A DNA stretch of 64,000 bases from Salinicoccus cyprini (lineage in GTDB: Bacteria; Bacillota; Bacilli; Staphylococcales; Salinicoccaceae): positions 186,001 to 250,000 of the forward strand of contig NZ_VMSJ01000003.1 of assembly GCF_007713705.1 (NCBI RefSeq), written 5' to 3'. Below are positions 8,350 through 16,884 of this stretch, piece after piece; positions within the stretch are counted from its first letter, which is position 1, and every line of letters begins with the position of its first letter. The notes under the pieces were generated by a model, which saw nothing but the letters and a program-made list of their open reading frames with translations, had not been told where the DNA came from and ran no database searches. The translations under genes and the position numbers were made by a program.

Positions 8350-9396
8350 ATGAAGCAGTACTACAGTAACGTGATTCAATATAGAGGCACCCATTATGAT
8401 TTCGGCTATTTTCAAGGCGAGCAGCTGAGAGAGTCGCCGATTCTGCCCAACCGCGAAAAAGATCTAGAAAGACGTAAAAATCGGCATTATATAGTCAATC
8501 CCGAAGAATATATAAATATCATGTCAAAATACTCACCAGCCATACTCGATGAAATTTATGGACTTGCCGATGCACTGGACATGGAAATGAAAAAAGCATT
8601 CCAACTATTCGGCGGCTATTATCTGGAATATACACGAAGCGGCTGCTCCATTTTCACGGATAGCGACTTCATGGTTCGCAATTATGACAGCCACCCCCGT
8701 GGATATGAGGGACGGTATACGTTTTACGAACCAACTGACCACGGATACGCCGTAATCGGACCTTCGATGCGGATTGCCGGACGGATAGATGGTATGAACG
8801 AAAAAGGACTTGTGATGGGATATAACTTCACACACAGTAAAAATTCAGGCGACGGGTTCCTATGCAGTATGATTGGCCGTCTGATTCTGGAAACATGCGC
8901 AAATGTAGATGAGGCCGTTTCATTATTGAAAGACATTCCCCATAGGCATTCATTCAGCTATATCCTTCTGGACCCAGAAGGTATATCCTATGTCGTCGAG
9001 GCATCACCAAGAAATGTCGCAGTCAGACAGTCCAATGTATGTACGAACCACTTTCATCTGCTGAACGACGAGAACCAGCACCGTCAGGAAGAAACACGCG
9101 AGCGGGAAAGAACGATACAAGCCGAGCAGCAGCATACCACAAACCCCCACGAAGCATTTAAAGTCATGAATACCCCCGATTACGGTGTATTCTCAGATAA
9201 ATACGATGCAGCAGCGGGCACAATACACACATCCGTCTATTTCCCTAAAGAATTGAAAGCGTGGTTCGTCATCGGACCTGACAAAAAACCGGTCATCTTC
9301 GACTTCAAGAAGTGGCTCGACGGTAATAAGGTCAACGTTAAGCAAATCAAAGGAACACTCGAATACGACCGACCATTCGTGAACATGGAGAGATGA
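8350..9396 (+). CDS. C45-type N-terminal nucleophile acyltransferase/amidase
   Basis: This 348-residue cytoplasmic protein belongs to the family of isopenicillin N acyltransferase and related linear-amide hydrolases. These cleave themselves to expose an N-terminal cysteine. The likely cleavage site is SGC in YTRSGCSIF near residue 100, followed by the conserved VRNYD. The glycine-rich substrate region (GRIDGMNEKGLVMGYNF) and VVEASPRNVAVR come next. The ATG at 8350 follows AGAGGCGGAGA and is preferred over one 60 bp upstream. The natural substrate is unknown; N-acyl amino acids and penicillins are possible. It converges on the AbrB-type gene. Confidence 0.8.
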   Translation: MKQYYSNVIQYRGTHYDFGYFQGEQLRESPILPNREKDLERRKNRHYIVNPEEYINIMSKYSPAILDEIYGLADALDMEMKKAFQLFGGYYLEYTRSGCSIFTDSDFMVRNYDSHPRGYEGRYTFYEPTDHGYAVIGPSMRIAGRIDGMNEKGLVMGYNFTHSKNSGDGFLCSMIGRLILETCANVDEAVSLLKDIPHRHSFSYILLDPEGISYVVEASPRNVAVRQSNVCTNHFHLLNDENQHRQEETRERERTIQAEQQHTTNPHEAFKVMNTPDYGVFSDKYDAAAGTIHTSVYFPKELKAWFVIGPDKKPVIFDFKKWLDGNKVNVKQIKGTLEYDRPFVNMER

Positions 9397-9419
9397 AGCA
9401 GAAAGGTTTGATTGAGCTA

Positions 9420-9650
9420 TCATCTCTCTACCAAATCACGCATTGTCCTATCGTACTTTGCAAACATTTCGTTGGACAGATCCAGCACCTCTTCCTGTTG
9501 ATCACTCTGCTTTCTGATGATGACAGAATCACCATCTGGAACAAACTCCAGACGGTCGCCCTCCTCAGCCTTCAGCGTCTCAAGAATGCTTTTCGGTATA
9601 CTGACAACCATATTATCTCCAGATTTCCTCAGTTGTCTTAAAATAGCCAT
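9420..9650 (-). CDS. AbrB/MazE-type antitoxin-like DNA-binding protein
   Basis: This is a 76-residue protein with the swapped-hairpin AbrB fold. It has LRKSGDNMVVSIPKSIL at the N terminus, GDRLEFVPDGDSVIIRK forming the second half, and a charged C-terminal tail of the kind that blocks a toxin. An ATG 18 bp upstream is also in frame, but GAGGGTGGGG suits the start at 9650. Antitoxins of this type usually sit in front of a Doc, PemK or PIN toxin gene. None follows on this strand; the next gene is the convergent acyltransferase. It may be an orphan antitoxin or a small regulator. Confidence 0.75.
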   Translation of the reverse strand: MAILRQLRKSGDNMVVSIPKSILETLKAEEGDRLEFVPDGDSVIIRKQSDQQEEVLDLSNEMFAKYDRTMRDLVER

Positions 9651-10214
9651 AAAACCCCACCCTCTCATCCAAGTGTATATAGCACTTAAAAAGGAAAATA
9701 TGAAGATGAATTAAAAACCATGCTATTCCCTGCTGATCATTCTGGCTCTTAATGCTTTGAGATATGGAACATATTTGATACAAGGGATGGTAACCTCTAC
9801 TATGTTATCTTCTTCATTTTAAACTTGATTTCAGTAATCGTGGTAATCTTCATAAAAGATAACATAATTTCCGATAACAGACGCTCAGGTGACACAACTC
9901 AGTAAATAGACACATTCATAGCAAAAGAACTATTTAATGGCTTCTTGTCCATGAAATCAAAAAGTATTTCCAGCCACTATTTCTGTCATGTATTTCATAT
10001 AGATACAGCATTTGCAGCTACTGAATCGACAATTGTATAGTTACATTATATTGCGCTAAAACGAAAAACTCCAAAGGAAAAAATTAAATCCGTCGTCGAT
10101 CATAAGACAGACCCCCTGATATTATGATAACCTGATTCAACTCCTGGTTTGCAGTAAGATCAATCTAGTAAATACTATTCATGGTAACCTTCATTTCTTA
10201 TGATCTTATTTAGA
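9651..10214. other. AT-rich stretch without an intact gene; possible remnant
   Basis: No ORF with a start codon and ribosome site is seen here. On the + strand 9753-9905 is open without a start codon. It would encode a short polar stretch followed by a membrane helix (IFFILNLISVIVVIFI), a basic tail and a TAA. A second frame just upstream (ATCATTCTGGCTCTT, about 9737-9751) is also hydrophobic. This looks like a decayed small membrane protein gene. The rest shows nothing recognisable. Confidence 0.3.
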
Positions 10215-10925
10215 TTAACAGTCGTAATTCAAGAAATTTTCCAGTATCTTGTTATAAATCTCCGGCTGTTCCAAGTGTACGACATGACCAGCAAATGGAA
10301 TGATTGACGAATGTACATTCTTATTCATTTTAGGATAGATCAATACTCCAGCGGTTTCATGTGCATTGTGTTCACCGACTATATATAAAACTGGAAGATC
10401 GAGCATTGATAAATCTGCTGTTTCATTGAAAGGATACCAATCGGACTCCTGGGTTGTTTGAAGCAGCTCTCTCCAGTTCCCTTTATGTATACTATCAAAA
10501 TAAACGACAGTTTCAGGGTCTTTAAGCAACTTTTCTGTATGTTCTATGTCCTTCTTGTTCATTTCTACCCAGTCTGAAGGTTTTTCTGGAATGATACCGG
10601 ATAAAGTTAGAGTTTTCACCTTCTCTGGAAATTTCTTAGCAAAGATAAGCCCGACAAGTGCACCTAACGAACAACCAACAATGTGTGTGGATTCTACATC
10701 TAATGATTCAAGTGTTTCCGCCAAGTCTTCTGCAGAGTTGTTAAAGTAATTGTTCACATCATTCGAGACAGATTGACCATGTCCTCGCAAATCCGGCAGT
10801 ATCACTTGGTAGTCATCTTTGAAATATTTTCGTTGTATATCAAGCTCTGTACTTCCTGTCTGCAGTCCGGTATGTAGAAAAACGATTGATTCTCCACTTC
10901 CGGATACTTCTGTATGTAAAATCAT
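10215..10925 (-). CDS. Alpha/beta hydrolase
   Basis: This is a 236-residue soluble hydrolase of the prolyl aminopeptidase/haloperoxidase-like group. An oxyanion segment FLHTG lies near residue 16. The nucleophile elbow is GCSLG (Ser near residue 85), the acid is probably in VLYIVGEHN, and the catalytic His is in AGHVVHLE. PDLRGHGQS is the usual strand-4 motif. Substrate is unknown. The gene stands alone, divergent from a small membrane protein, and its base composition is more AT-rich than most neighbours. That suits recent acquisition along with the decayed stretch to its left. Confidence 0.85.
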   Translation of the reverse strand: MILHTEVSGSGESIVFLHTGLQTGSTELDIQRKYFKDDYQVILPDLRGHGQSVSNDVNNYFNNSAEDLAETLESLDVESTHIVGCSLGALVGLIFAKKFPEKVKTLTLSGIIPEKPSDWVEMNKKDIEHTEKLLKDPETVVYFDSIHKGNWRELLQTTQESDWYPFNETADLSMLDLPVLYIVGEHNAHETAGVLIYPKMNKNVHSSIIPFAGHVVHLEQPEIYNKILENFLNYDC

Positions 10926-11090
10926 ATAGTGGCTCCTTTTTTTTATTCACTGAGTAATCATCGTATCTACCCTTTTTCTTCACCGAGCTGAACTCTGCAT
11001 TGTCTACCTCTCTCATTTATAATCAAGATAACTAGATTTCTCGCATAGGACAGCCTATTACCTTACTTCTTAAACGAAAGGTGGATCCAT

Positions 11091-11297
11091 ATGACAAAAC
11101 AAACCACTAAAAAGGACTGGATCGACAGTAGCATCGGTCTTGGAATGATTGCAGGCTGTCTGGTCGGCATACTTGCAGCTCTGTTCATAAATCCATCAAT
11201 CATGCTCTTTACGATTCCTCCAGGTTCAGCTATCGGCTTGCTGGTCGGCATTGTGATACAAGCCATCTATGGCAGTCATAATCAGCACGACAAATAG
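11091..11297 (+). CDS. Small two-helix membrane protein
   Basis: This is a 68-residue protein after AAGGTGG. A polar start with several lysines precedes two glycine-rich hydrophobic segments (about residues 15-33 and 40-60) separated by a short loop with PPGSA, and the tail is polar. Glycine-zipper helices of this kind pack tightly in membranes. I do not recognise the family. It is transcribed alone and converges on the GPP34-type gene. Confidence 0.65.
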   Translation: MTKQTTKKDWIDSSIGLGMIAGCLVGILAALFINPSIMLFTIPPGSAIGLLVGIVIQAIYGSHNQHDK

Positions 11298-11326
11298 CCA
11301 TGCCACCTAGTTGTTAGGTGGCATGG
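11298..11326. terminator. Convergent hairpin shared by two genes
   Basis: CCATGCCACCT (11298-11308) pairs with AGGTGGCATGG (11316-11326). It lies just after the + strand small gene and contains the stop codon of the minus-strand GPP34 gene. T tracts are weak on both sides, so it may block convergent transcription or protect 3' ends rather than act as a full terminator. Confidence 0.55.
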
Positions 11327-11993
11327 TGTTATTGATCACTGTCATGGAAATGGCTGTGGTTGTTGCAATCATGATTGCCGCTTCCATCTGCTCGATGGAT
11401 TTGTTGATGGCGACGTCGTATTCGCTCTCGGCTGCAATTTTCTCGATCCGCTTCTCTGCGGTTTCTTTTTTCTCTTCACCGAATACTTCGGCTGTGAGGT
11501 TGCATATCTTAATCAGGTTCAACAGGATGCCGGCGAGCGGGTCGGGTGTTTCATTATCGAACACAATCCTTTGAAGCCTGCTCCTGATTTCCTGCTCGAC
11601 TCTGCCGTCTGCCTCCGGGTGCATTTTCTGGTTGAAGACAAATAGGATTTTCTTGGATTCTTCTTTCAGTATCCCCTTCTCCACTAACGACTGGATGATT
11701 TCTTTCTTGATGTTATGCATCTTGAACGGCAGGCGGTCCACCCAATATTCGATCTTCTCCGGCTTCATGGCATTCTCGATTTCATCGAGGACTGTTTCAA
11801 AATAAGGCACGCCTGTCGGTGTGCGGTCGATGACGACCACTTTTTCGTCCTGCAGTTCGATGCGTTCCATCAGTGTCAATTCGGAAAGGATGGCGCCGGT
11901 GAAGCCATATTCCATCGAGTCGGCTGTAGATACTTGTGTGCCCTTATCGTCGTCTGTTGCAAGCAGCAGCAGTGCTTCTGCAATTGTAAACAT
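11307..11993 (-). CDS. GPP34 (GOLPH3-like) family protein
   Basis: This is a 228-residue mostly helical protein. The start (MFTIAEALLLLATDDDKGT) and the block GFTGAILSELTLMERIEL match the GOLPH3/VPS74 family, whose eukaryotic members bind phosphoinositides on Golgi membranes. Bacterial members are common in actinobacteria and scattered in Firmicutes, with unclear function. ATG 11993 follows AGGAGGAG; an upstream in-frame start at 12014 lacks one. It is the last gene of the long minus-strand run and follows the nitrilase-family gene by 24 bp. The C-terminal region after residue 170 is poorly matched. Confidence 0.7.
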   Translation of the reverse strand: MFTIAEALLLLATDDDKGTQVSTADSMEYGFTGAILSELTLMERIELQDEKVVVIDRTPTGVPYFETVLDEIENAMKPEKIEYWVDRLPFKMHNIKKEIIQSLVEKGILKEESKKILFVFNQKMHPEADGRVEQEIRSRLQRIVFDNETPDPLAGILLNLIKICNLTAEVFGEEKKETAEKRIEKIAAESEYDVAINKSIEQMEAAIMIATTTAISMTVINNTMPPNN

Positions 11994-12017
11994 AAGATCT
12001 CCTCCTATTTTCAAATT

Positions 12018-12824
12018 TTATAGAAAGTGGTACATATCCCTTTTCCTACTGTCGAAAATCGGCACTTCCTTGCGGATTTTAGCGACTTCATCGCCATCAA
12101 CCCTGCCGGTCAATACAGCATCGCCATGGTCTGCCGCTTCATCGATACTCCCTCCGAACGGCCCGATGATCATGGAGCGCCCGGCATATTCATGAGTGCC
12201 GATCTTCCCATGTGTGTCGCAAGCAATGATATACAACTGGTTCTCAATGGCCCGTGCACGAATGAGTGTCTCCCAGTGCGATTTACGCGCCATCGGCCAT
12301 TCGGCCACGACGAAGATGGACGTGGCGCCTTTTAACGCCAGATCTCTGAACAGTTCGGGGAATCTGAGATCGTAGCAGATGACGATGCCGCATTTGTTGC
12401 CATCCAGCATGAACGTCTCCACTTTGTCCTCCCCGGCTGCGAGAAATTCAGGTTCATTGAGCATCGGTACGAGGTGCATCTTCGAATATTCATGCACCAG
12501 CGCACCCTTTCGGTCGATGACGAATGCAGTGTTGTAGACCTTATCCGGATCGTCCTTCAAATTGGCGACGGACCCGGCAACAATGTTGACATCATATTCC
12601 TGCGCGAGTTCGACAATGACGGACTTCGCCGGTTCGAGGTGGTGGCAGGCGTGCTCCTGTATATTTTCAAGATCATAGCTTGATGTCCACATCTCCGGCA
12701 GCACGACCACATCCGTGCCTTTCAGGTTCTCCTTTTCGAATAGCGCCTTTACCCTCTCAAGATTCGCTTCAAGGTCTCCATATACAACCTGATACTGCAG
12801 TACTTTTATATTGATAACGATCAC
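12018..12824 (-). CDS. Carbon-nitrogen hydrolase (nitrilase superfamily amidase)
   Basis: This enzyme of about 268 residues would hydrolyse an amide, such as an omega-amide, in the cytoplasm. The catalytic triad is visible: Glu in VVLPEMWT, Lys in YSKMHLVP, and Cys in CGIVICYDLRFPE. No ATG is well placed. GTG 12824 is in frame, but GGGGA lies directly against it. Family alignment would place the N terminus at an AUA codon, 12809, giving IKVLQYQ, nine bases after the same ribosome site. It is separated by 11 bp from the upstream lipoprotein gene, so it is probably co-transcribed with the ABC operon. Confidence 0.85.
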   Translation of the reverse strand: MIVINIKVLQYQVVYGDLEANLERVKALFEKENLKGTDVVVLPEMWTSSYDLENIQEHACHHLEPAKSVIVELAQEYDVNIVAGSVANLKDDPDKVYNTAFVIDRKGALVHEYSKMHLVPMLNEPEFLAAGEDKVETFMLDGNKCGIVICYDLRFPELFRDLALKGATSIFVVAEWPMARKSHWETLIRARAIENQLYIIACDTHGKIGTHEYAGRSMIIGPFGGSIDEAADHGDAVLTGRVDGDEVAKIRKEVPIFDSRKRDMYHFL

Positions 12825-12835
12825 TCCCCATATGA

Positions 12836-13570
12836 CTATTGCCGACCCAGTTCGATGTTATAATCCGACACGATTGTATCCCCCGAGTTGATTTGCACAC
12901 TGACGCTGGACTCCGGATCCAGTGCCTCCATCTGTCCATAGTTCCGATATGTGCCGTCGACGTTCCAGTAGATCCGGTGCTCACCGGATTCCCCCATTAT
13001 CGGCAGACTTTCTGTTGCCAGCCAGTACTTTCCAGATTCGATATGAGTGCCCACCGTATATGTTCCTGCAGGCAGCATGATGCTCCCAGTGGCTGATGCT
13101 TCCATCATATCATTTCCAATCTGTGAAATGTCGAGTTCACCATCCCGCGACTTGAACGTCAGAGTGTAGCCCGGTTTCAGATCAAACTGTGCACTTGGTG
13201 TCTCCAAGCCGATGGAGATTTCCAGGATTCTGATACCTGCGCCATCTTCAACAACAATGGCACCGGCATTCTCCATCACCGTGCCTCTATATCTCCCTGG
13301 CGCGAGGTCCTCACCGACTTTGTATGTACCCGGTTCAAGCGTCATCGTTGCACCGGCACTGCTTTCGACCGTTCCTGACAGCTCACTGCTGTCGACGAAA
13401 GGGAAACGCTCTGCAATATCATCTGCAAACAGCAGCTTGTCTTCCTGATAGGCATTGATTGCCGCCTCATTTTTCACGAAAGCCTCTCCGTCATAAGTCT
13501 CCGGCATGAGGCCGGTATAGCCGCATCCTGCAAGCCCAAACACCATCAGGAGGATTATTGCCCGCTTCAT
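12836..13570 (-). CDS. Lipoprotein with duplicated Y-VG-DL-G-Y domains
   Basis: This is a 244-residue secreted lipoprotein. The signal peptide ends at LAGC (Cys16). Two related domains follow. The first has LEPGTYKVGEDLAPGRY near residue 77, and the second has LPAGTYTVGTHIESGKYW near residue 167. Each is followed by a beta-rich stretch ending in a Gly-Asp turn. Such repeats occur in Gram-positive surface proteins of unknown role. The start overlaps the end of the ATPase gene by 4 bp (ATGA), so translation is coupled. It may act as an extracellular partner of the exporter encoded upstream. Confidence 0.75.
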   Translation of the reverse strand: MKRAIILLMVFGLAGCGYTGLMPETYDGEAFVKNEAAINAYQEDKLLFADDIAERFPFVDSSELSGTVESSAGATMTLEPGTYKVGEDLAPGRYRGTVMENAGAIVVEDGAGIRILEISIGLETPSAQFDLKPGYTLTFKSRDGELDISQIGNDMMEASATGSIMLPAGTYTVGTHIESGKYWLATESLPIMGESGEHRIYWNVDGTYRNYGQMEALDPESSVSVQINSGDTIVSDYNIELGRQ

Positions 13571-14463
13571 GATTCCACACCCTTGTAGATGCGAAGGTAA
13601 TGTTCATACGTGCCGAGCGGACCGAGAATGACGGACTCGGAACCTGCTGCCTGCAGGCTCTTCATCAGTTTCAGCATGTCTGCGTCCGTTAAGCTTTCTG
13701 TCGGGATGCAGATGCGCTGGTGGTTCAGATACAGCGTCTCTTCCGGCAGTGCATCGAGGGATCCGTATTGGTCCGGTGCGATATTTCCCTTGATATATGT
13801 GTCCTGTGCTTCTTTGCGATCATACGTGTAGTAGATATCCTTGTTGTTGAGAAAATAGATCTGGTCTGCATAGTCGTCGAGATTCTCGAGCAGGTGGCTC
13901 GCGACGATGATGATCTTGCCTTCTTCCTTCACTTCCTGGAGGATTCTGCTGACGAGCTCGACATTGACCGGATCGAGTCCGTTCATGATCTCATCCATGA
14001 ACATGATTTTCGTGTCTGCTGCCATCATCATGGCAAAGCACAGTCTCTGCCGCATGCCGAGGGAATAGGAGCTGACCTTGCTACGCACATAGCCCGCCAT
14101 GTCCAGCCGGTCGACAATGGCATCAATGTCCCCTTTTCCCCCTTTCCAGATGTCCCGGTACATCTCGATATGTTCATAGCCGCTGAAGTTCTCATAGAGT
14201 TCGGCCTGGTCCGGGAAGAAGGTGATCTTCTCATGCAGGGCGCGTACATCCTTCGTCGTATTGCGGTAGTTTCTGCCGTCGACCCGTATTTCTCCTTTAT
14301 TGATCGGAATGAAACGGATGATCGCATTGAAAAGTGTCGTCTTGCCGGTGCCGTTCGGTGCAACCAGACCGATGATGTTGCCGTCCGGTATGCTGAAGTT
14401 GATATTCTCAAGAACGACATGGCTGCCGTAGCTGATGCTTAGGTCCTTTATTTCGAGTGGCAT
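13567..14463 (-). CDS. ABC transporter ATP-binding protein
   Basis: This is a 298-residue nucleotide-binding subunit. Walker A is APNGTGKT (residues 35-42), the signature is SLGMRQR near residue 140, and Walker B is IMFMDE followed by IMNGLDP, where most relatives have PTNGLDP. A switch His is in ASHLLEN. The C-terminal 80 residues extend beyond the core, as in Ytr/antibiotic-exporter type ATPases. The gene overlaps the permease before it by one base and the lipoprotein after it by four. Two dissimilar permeases next door imply a heterodimeric exporter or an ABC-2 type efflux complex. The cargo is unknown. Confidence 0.9.
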   Translation of the reverse strand: MPLEIKDLSISYGSHVVLENINFSIPDGNIIGLVAPNGTGKTTLFNAIIRFIPINKGEIRVDGRNYRNTTKDVRALHEKITFFPDQAELYENFSGYEHIEMYRDIWKGGKGDIDAIVDRLDMAGYVRSKVSSYSLGMRQRLCFAMMMAADTKIMFMDEIMNGLDPVNVELVSRILQEVKEEGKIIIVASHLLENLDDYADQIYFLNNKDIYYTYDRKEAQDTYIKGNIAPDQYGSLDALPEETLYLNHQRICIPTESLTDADMLKLMKSLQAAGSESVILGPLGTYEHYLRIYKGVES

Positions 14464-15641
14464 CAGTTCTTCCTCCTTTCGAGTCTGCCTGTCCGTGTCG
14501 GAATGAGCTTGAAAATGAAATGGAACAGGATTTCAATCAGTATATAGAGCAGTACGATGGCGACGAGCATCTTCGTAATATTGACATCACCGACCTCTGC
14601 CCACTCCCCTTCAAGCACCGGCAGCAGCTGCAGGTAGAGGAACGGATTCCAGCTGCCTAGAGGTGATACGACAGTGAATATATACGGAATGAAAAAGATG
14701 GCAACTACTATGGTGATGGTCAGATAGATGTTTCTGAACACCCAGCTGAGCCCGGTCGACAACTTGATGATGATGTAGCTCAGTGCCATGGCAAGTGCCA
14801 GGGTCATGATGACATACTGCAGTATGCTGATGTATATGGCATTCTCCCCGGCGTATAGCTGCACCGGGTACATGAGTGTACCGGTGTCCGTGGAGAGGCG
14901 GCTGACGAAGTATGATATGAGAACACCGATGATCAGTGTCGCCCAGATCAGTATCCAGCTGATCACTGTGCGCTGCCGCCACTGGAACTTCCAAGTATAG
15001 GGCAGCCCCTGGGTGATGCTCCAGTTGTTCTCCTGGTCCCGGCTGAACCGGTCGGCACCGAATATTGCCGCAATGATGTAGATGAAGACACCTGCGATGA
15101 TGTTGACCAGTGCATGGAGCACAAGGCTTGGTGACATCGGATTCCAGTCGATGGCGACATCATTTTCATCCAGGTAATTCAAGAACTTGAGCCGGTTGTT
15201 TATTTCCGCCTCGCTCGGCATGAAGGAGAGCAGCAGCTCCTGGGATTCGAAATCATCCGCCTTGTAAAAGTAAAGCTGGTTCTCTGCCATTTCGATGCCC
15301 TGGTCGACATAGTCGCTGACAATCTCTTCAAGGCCTTCGACTGTGTTCCCTTCCTTCTCCGACAGGATGAACCGCTGCATGCCGAGTATCTGCTGCTGGC
15401 GGGCCAGACGGTCGTATATATCCTGGCCGGTCTCTGTTTCAAAATGCGCCTCCGGTATCGCTCGGAAGAGGTTCTGCGTATCCGTATACTGTGCTATCGT
15501 CTCATCGACCGGCAGCTGGATGGTCCGGTTCTGATAGAGCGTGGAATAGGTTGCAACGAATAGGAGCAGGGCAGCAAGCAGTATGCGCACTTTCCAGTCG
15601 CGTACCACTTTCAATGTTTCCCATCTGAACAGCCGCATCAT
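14463..15641 (-). CDS. ABC-2 type permease, second of a pair
   Basis: This is a 392-residue membrane protein. One helix lies near residues 20-36, a large outside domain spans about 40-165, and five or more helices follow to residue 375, the ABC-2 exporter layout. The N-terminal block RWETLKVVRDWKVRILLAAL parallels that of the neighbouring permease, so the two look like diverged duplicates. Its ATG overlaps the stop of the upstream permease by 4 bp. It would form the channel together with that subunit. Confidence 0.82.
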   Translation of the reverse strand: MMRLFRWETLKVVRDWKVRILLAALLLFVATYSTLYQNRTIQLPVDETIAQYTDTQNLFRAIPEAHFETETGQDIYDRLARQQQILGMQRFILSEKEGNTVEGLEEIVSDYVDQGIEMAENQLYFYKADDFESQELLLSFMPSEAEINNRLKFLNYLDENDVAIDWNPMSPSLVLHALVNIIAGVFIYIIAAIFGADRFSRDQENNWSITQGLPYTWKFQWRQRTVISWILIWATLIIGVLISYFVSRLSTDTGTLMYPVQLYAGENAIYISILQYVIMTLALAMALSYIIIKLSTGLSWVFRNIYLTITIVVAIFFIPYIFTVVSPLGSWNPFLYLQLLPVLEGEWAEVGDVNITKMLVAIVLLYILIEILFHFIFKLIPTRTGRLERRKN

Positions 15642-16843
15642 CCCACCTCCCTTTCAAACTTCTGCCTGTCCATCCACTTCGCCGTCAGCAGCAGCAGGAC
15701 TTCAAGGATGAGGATCGAAGCAGTCAATACGAGCGTGCCGGTCAGAAAGCTGAATCCATTGGTCATGGCAAGAAAGTTGCGTTCACCGCTCAGCACCTGG
15801 CCGAACTCAAAATAGTTGTGCGGAAAATACTGGCTGCTGATACCGAAGATGGTCGCTTCGCCGCCGCCATTGTATATGCGGTTGAAGCCGACGAGCAGGA
15901 AGCCGATGATCATGACGACAACGTCATGCCTGAATACGAGCGACAGCCATGCATTCAGACGGACGAAGAGGTAGACAAGGAGCAGAATAAATACTGCCGA
16001 CATGGCTACAAAAATGCTAACTGACCGAGTTGAGAAATTTACTTGTTCCCCGCGGTAGCCTTCCTGGTAGCCATATGAAGACACGCCGAGGTCGAACGTG
16101 CCAAATCCGTAGAGGATGCCTGCCACCAGATAGTAGATAGACAGCAGTGCAGTAAATGCTGTGATCAGTATGATGAAAAGCGATACCGACTGGTACAGGA
16201 TGTAGCGCCACCAGCCGAACGGCTGACCTGCTTTCAATGTACGGTGCTTCCTGTCGTCGACGAGGATTTCACTGGCGACGAATATGGTCACAAGCAGCAG
16301 GATGAGCGGCCCGTTCGTCTTCAGGAAAAGATGCAGCTGCTGGGCCGCTGTCTTCTGGTTATACATATGAAGCGTTGCATCTTCCTGTGCTGCAATGGCC
16401 TGAAGCTCCGTATTCACCACGCCGGCGTTGTAGTTTCCAAGGTGTATATCACGGTCGAAGCGTTCACTGGGCGCTTCAGCAAGCGGGGGTGTGAGTGCCG
16501 AGTGTGTTGCGAGATCGATGAGCAGCCGGATATTCCCGTTGTCTATCCCACTTTGAAATGCATAATAGCTTTCGTAGGTTTTCTTGGCGAGGCTGTATGT
16601 ATTCATGCCGGTAAAGCTGTTGACCGCGATATTCCCTTCCTCGAGACGGGATTCCTTCATTCCATACTCGGCACTCAGTTCAAGTGCCAGCGCTTCCCGG
16701 TCGATGGTGGTCGGGTGCTCCTTGCTCGGCAGGTAGAGCAGCAGATAGGCGAAAATGCCCAGCAGCGTGAGAACCAGCACCAGCCGGTTCTTTCTGTTTC
16801 TCCACGTTCGTTTCAGTGTTTCCCTGAACACAGCAGTAAACAT
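15638..16843 (-). CDS. ABC-2 type permease, first of a pair
   Basis: This is a 401-residue membrane protein with one N-terminal helix (about residues 18-36), an extracellular domain of some 135 residues and about six helices beyond residue 170. An in-frame ATG occurs at 16885, but GGAGA sits six bases ahead of ATG 16843. It starts MFTAVFRETLKRTWRNRKN, similar in plan to the partner permease. It is the first transport gene of the operon, 41 bp after the SRPBCC gene. The cargo is unknown. Confidence 0.82.
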   Translation of the reverse strand: MFTAVFRETLKRTWRNRKNRLVLVLTLLGIFAYLLLYLPSKEHPTTIDREALALELSAEYGMKESRLEEGNIAVNSFTGMNTYSLAKKTYESYYAFQSGIDNGNIRLLIDLATHSALTPPLAEAPSERFDRDIHLGNYNAGVVNTELQAIAAQEDATLHMYNQKTAAQQLHLFLKTNGPLILLLVTIFVASEILVDDRKHRTLKAGQPFGWWRYILYQSVSLFIILITAFTALLSIYYLVAGILYGFGTFDLGVSSYGYQEGYRGEQVNFSTRSVSIFVAMSAVFILLLVYLFVRLNAWLSLVFRHDVVVMIIGFLLVGFNRIYNGGGEATIFGISSQYFPHNYFEFGQVLSGERNFLAMTNGFSFLTGTLVLTASILILEVLLLLTAKWMDRQKFEREVG

Positions 16844-16884
16844 ATAGGGTCTCCTCGATTTCCATTTATGGGTTTGATGCTGCA

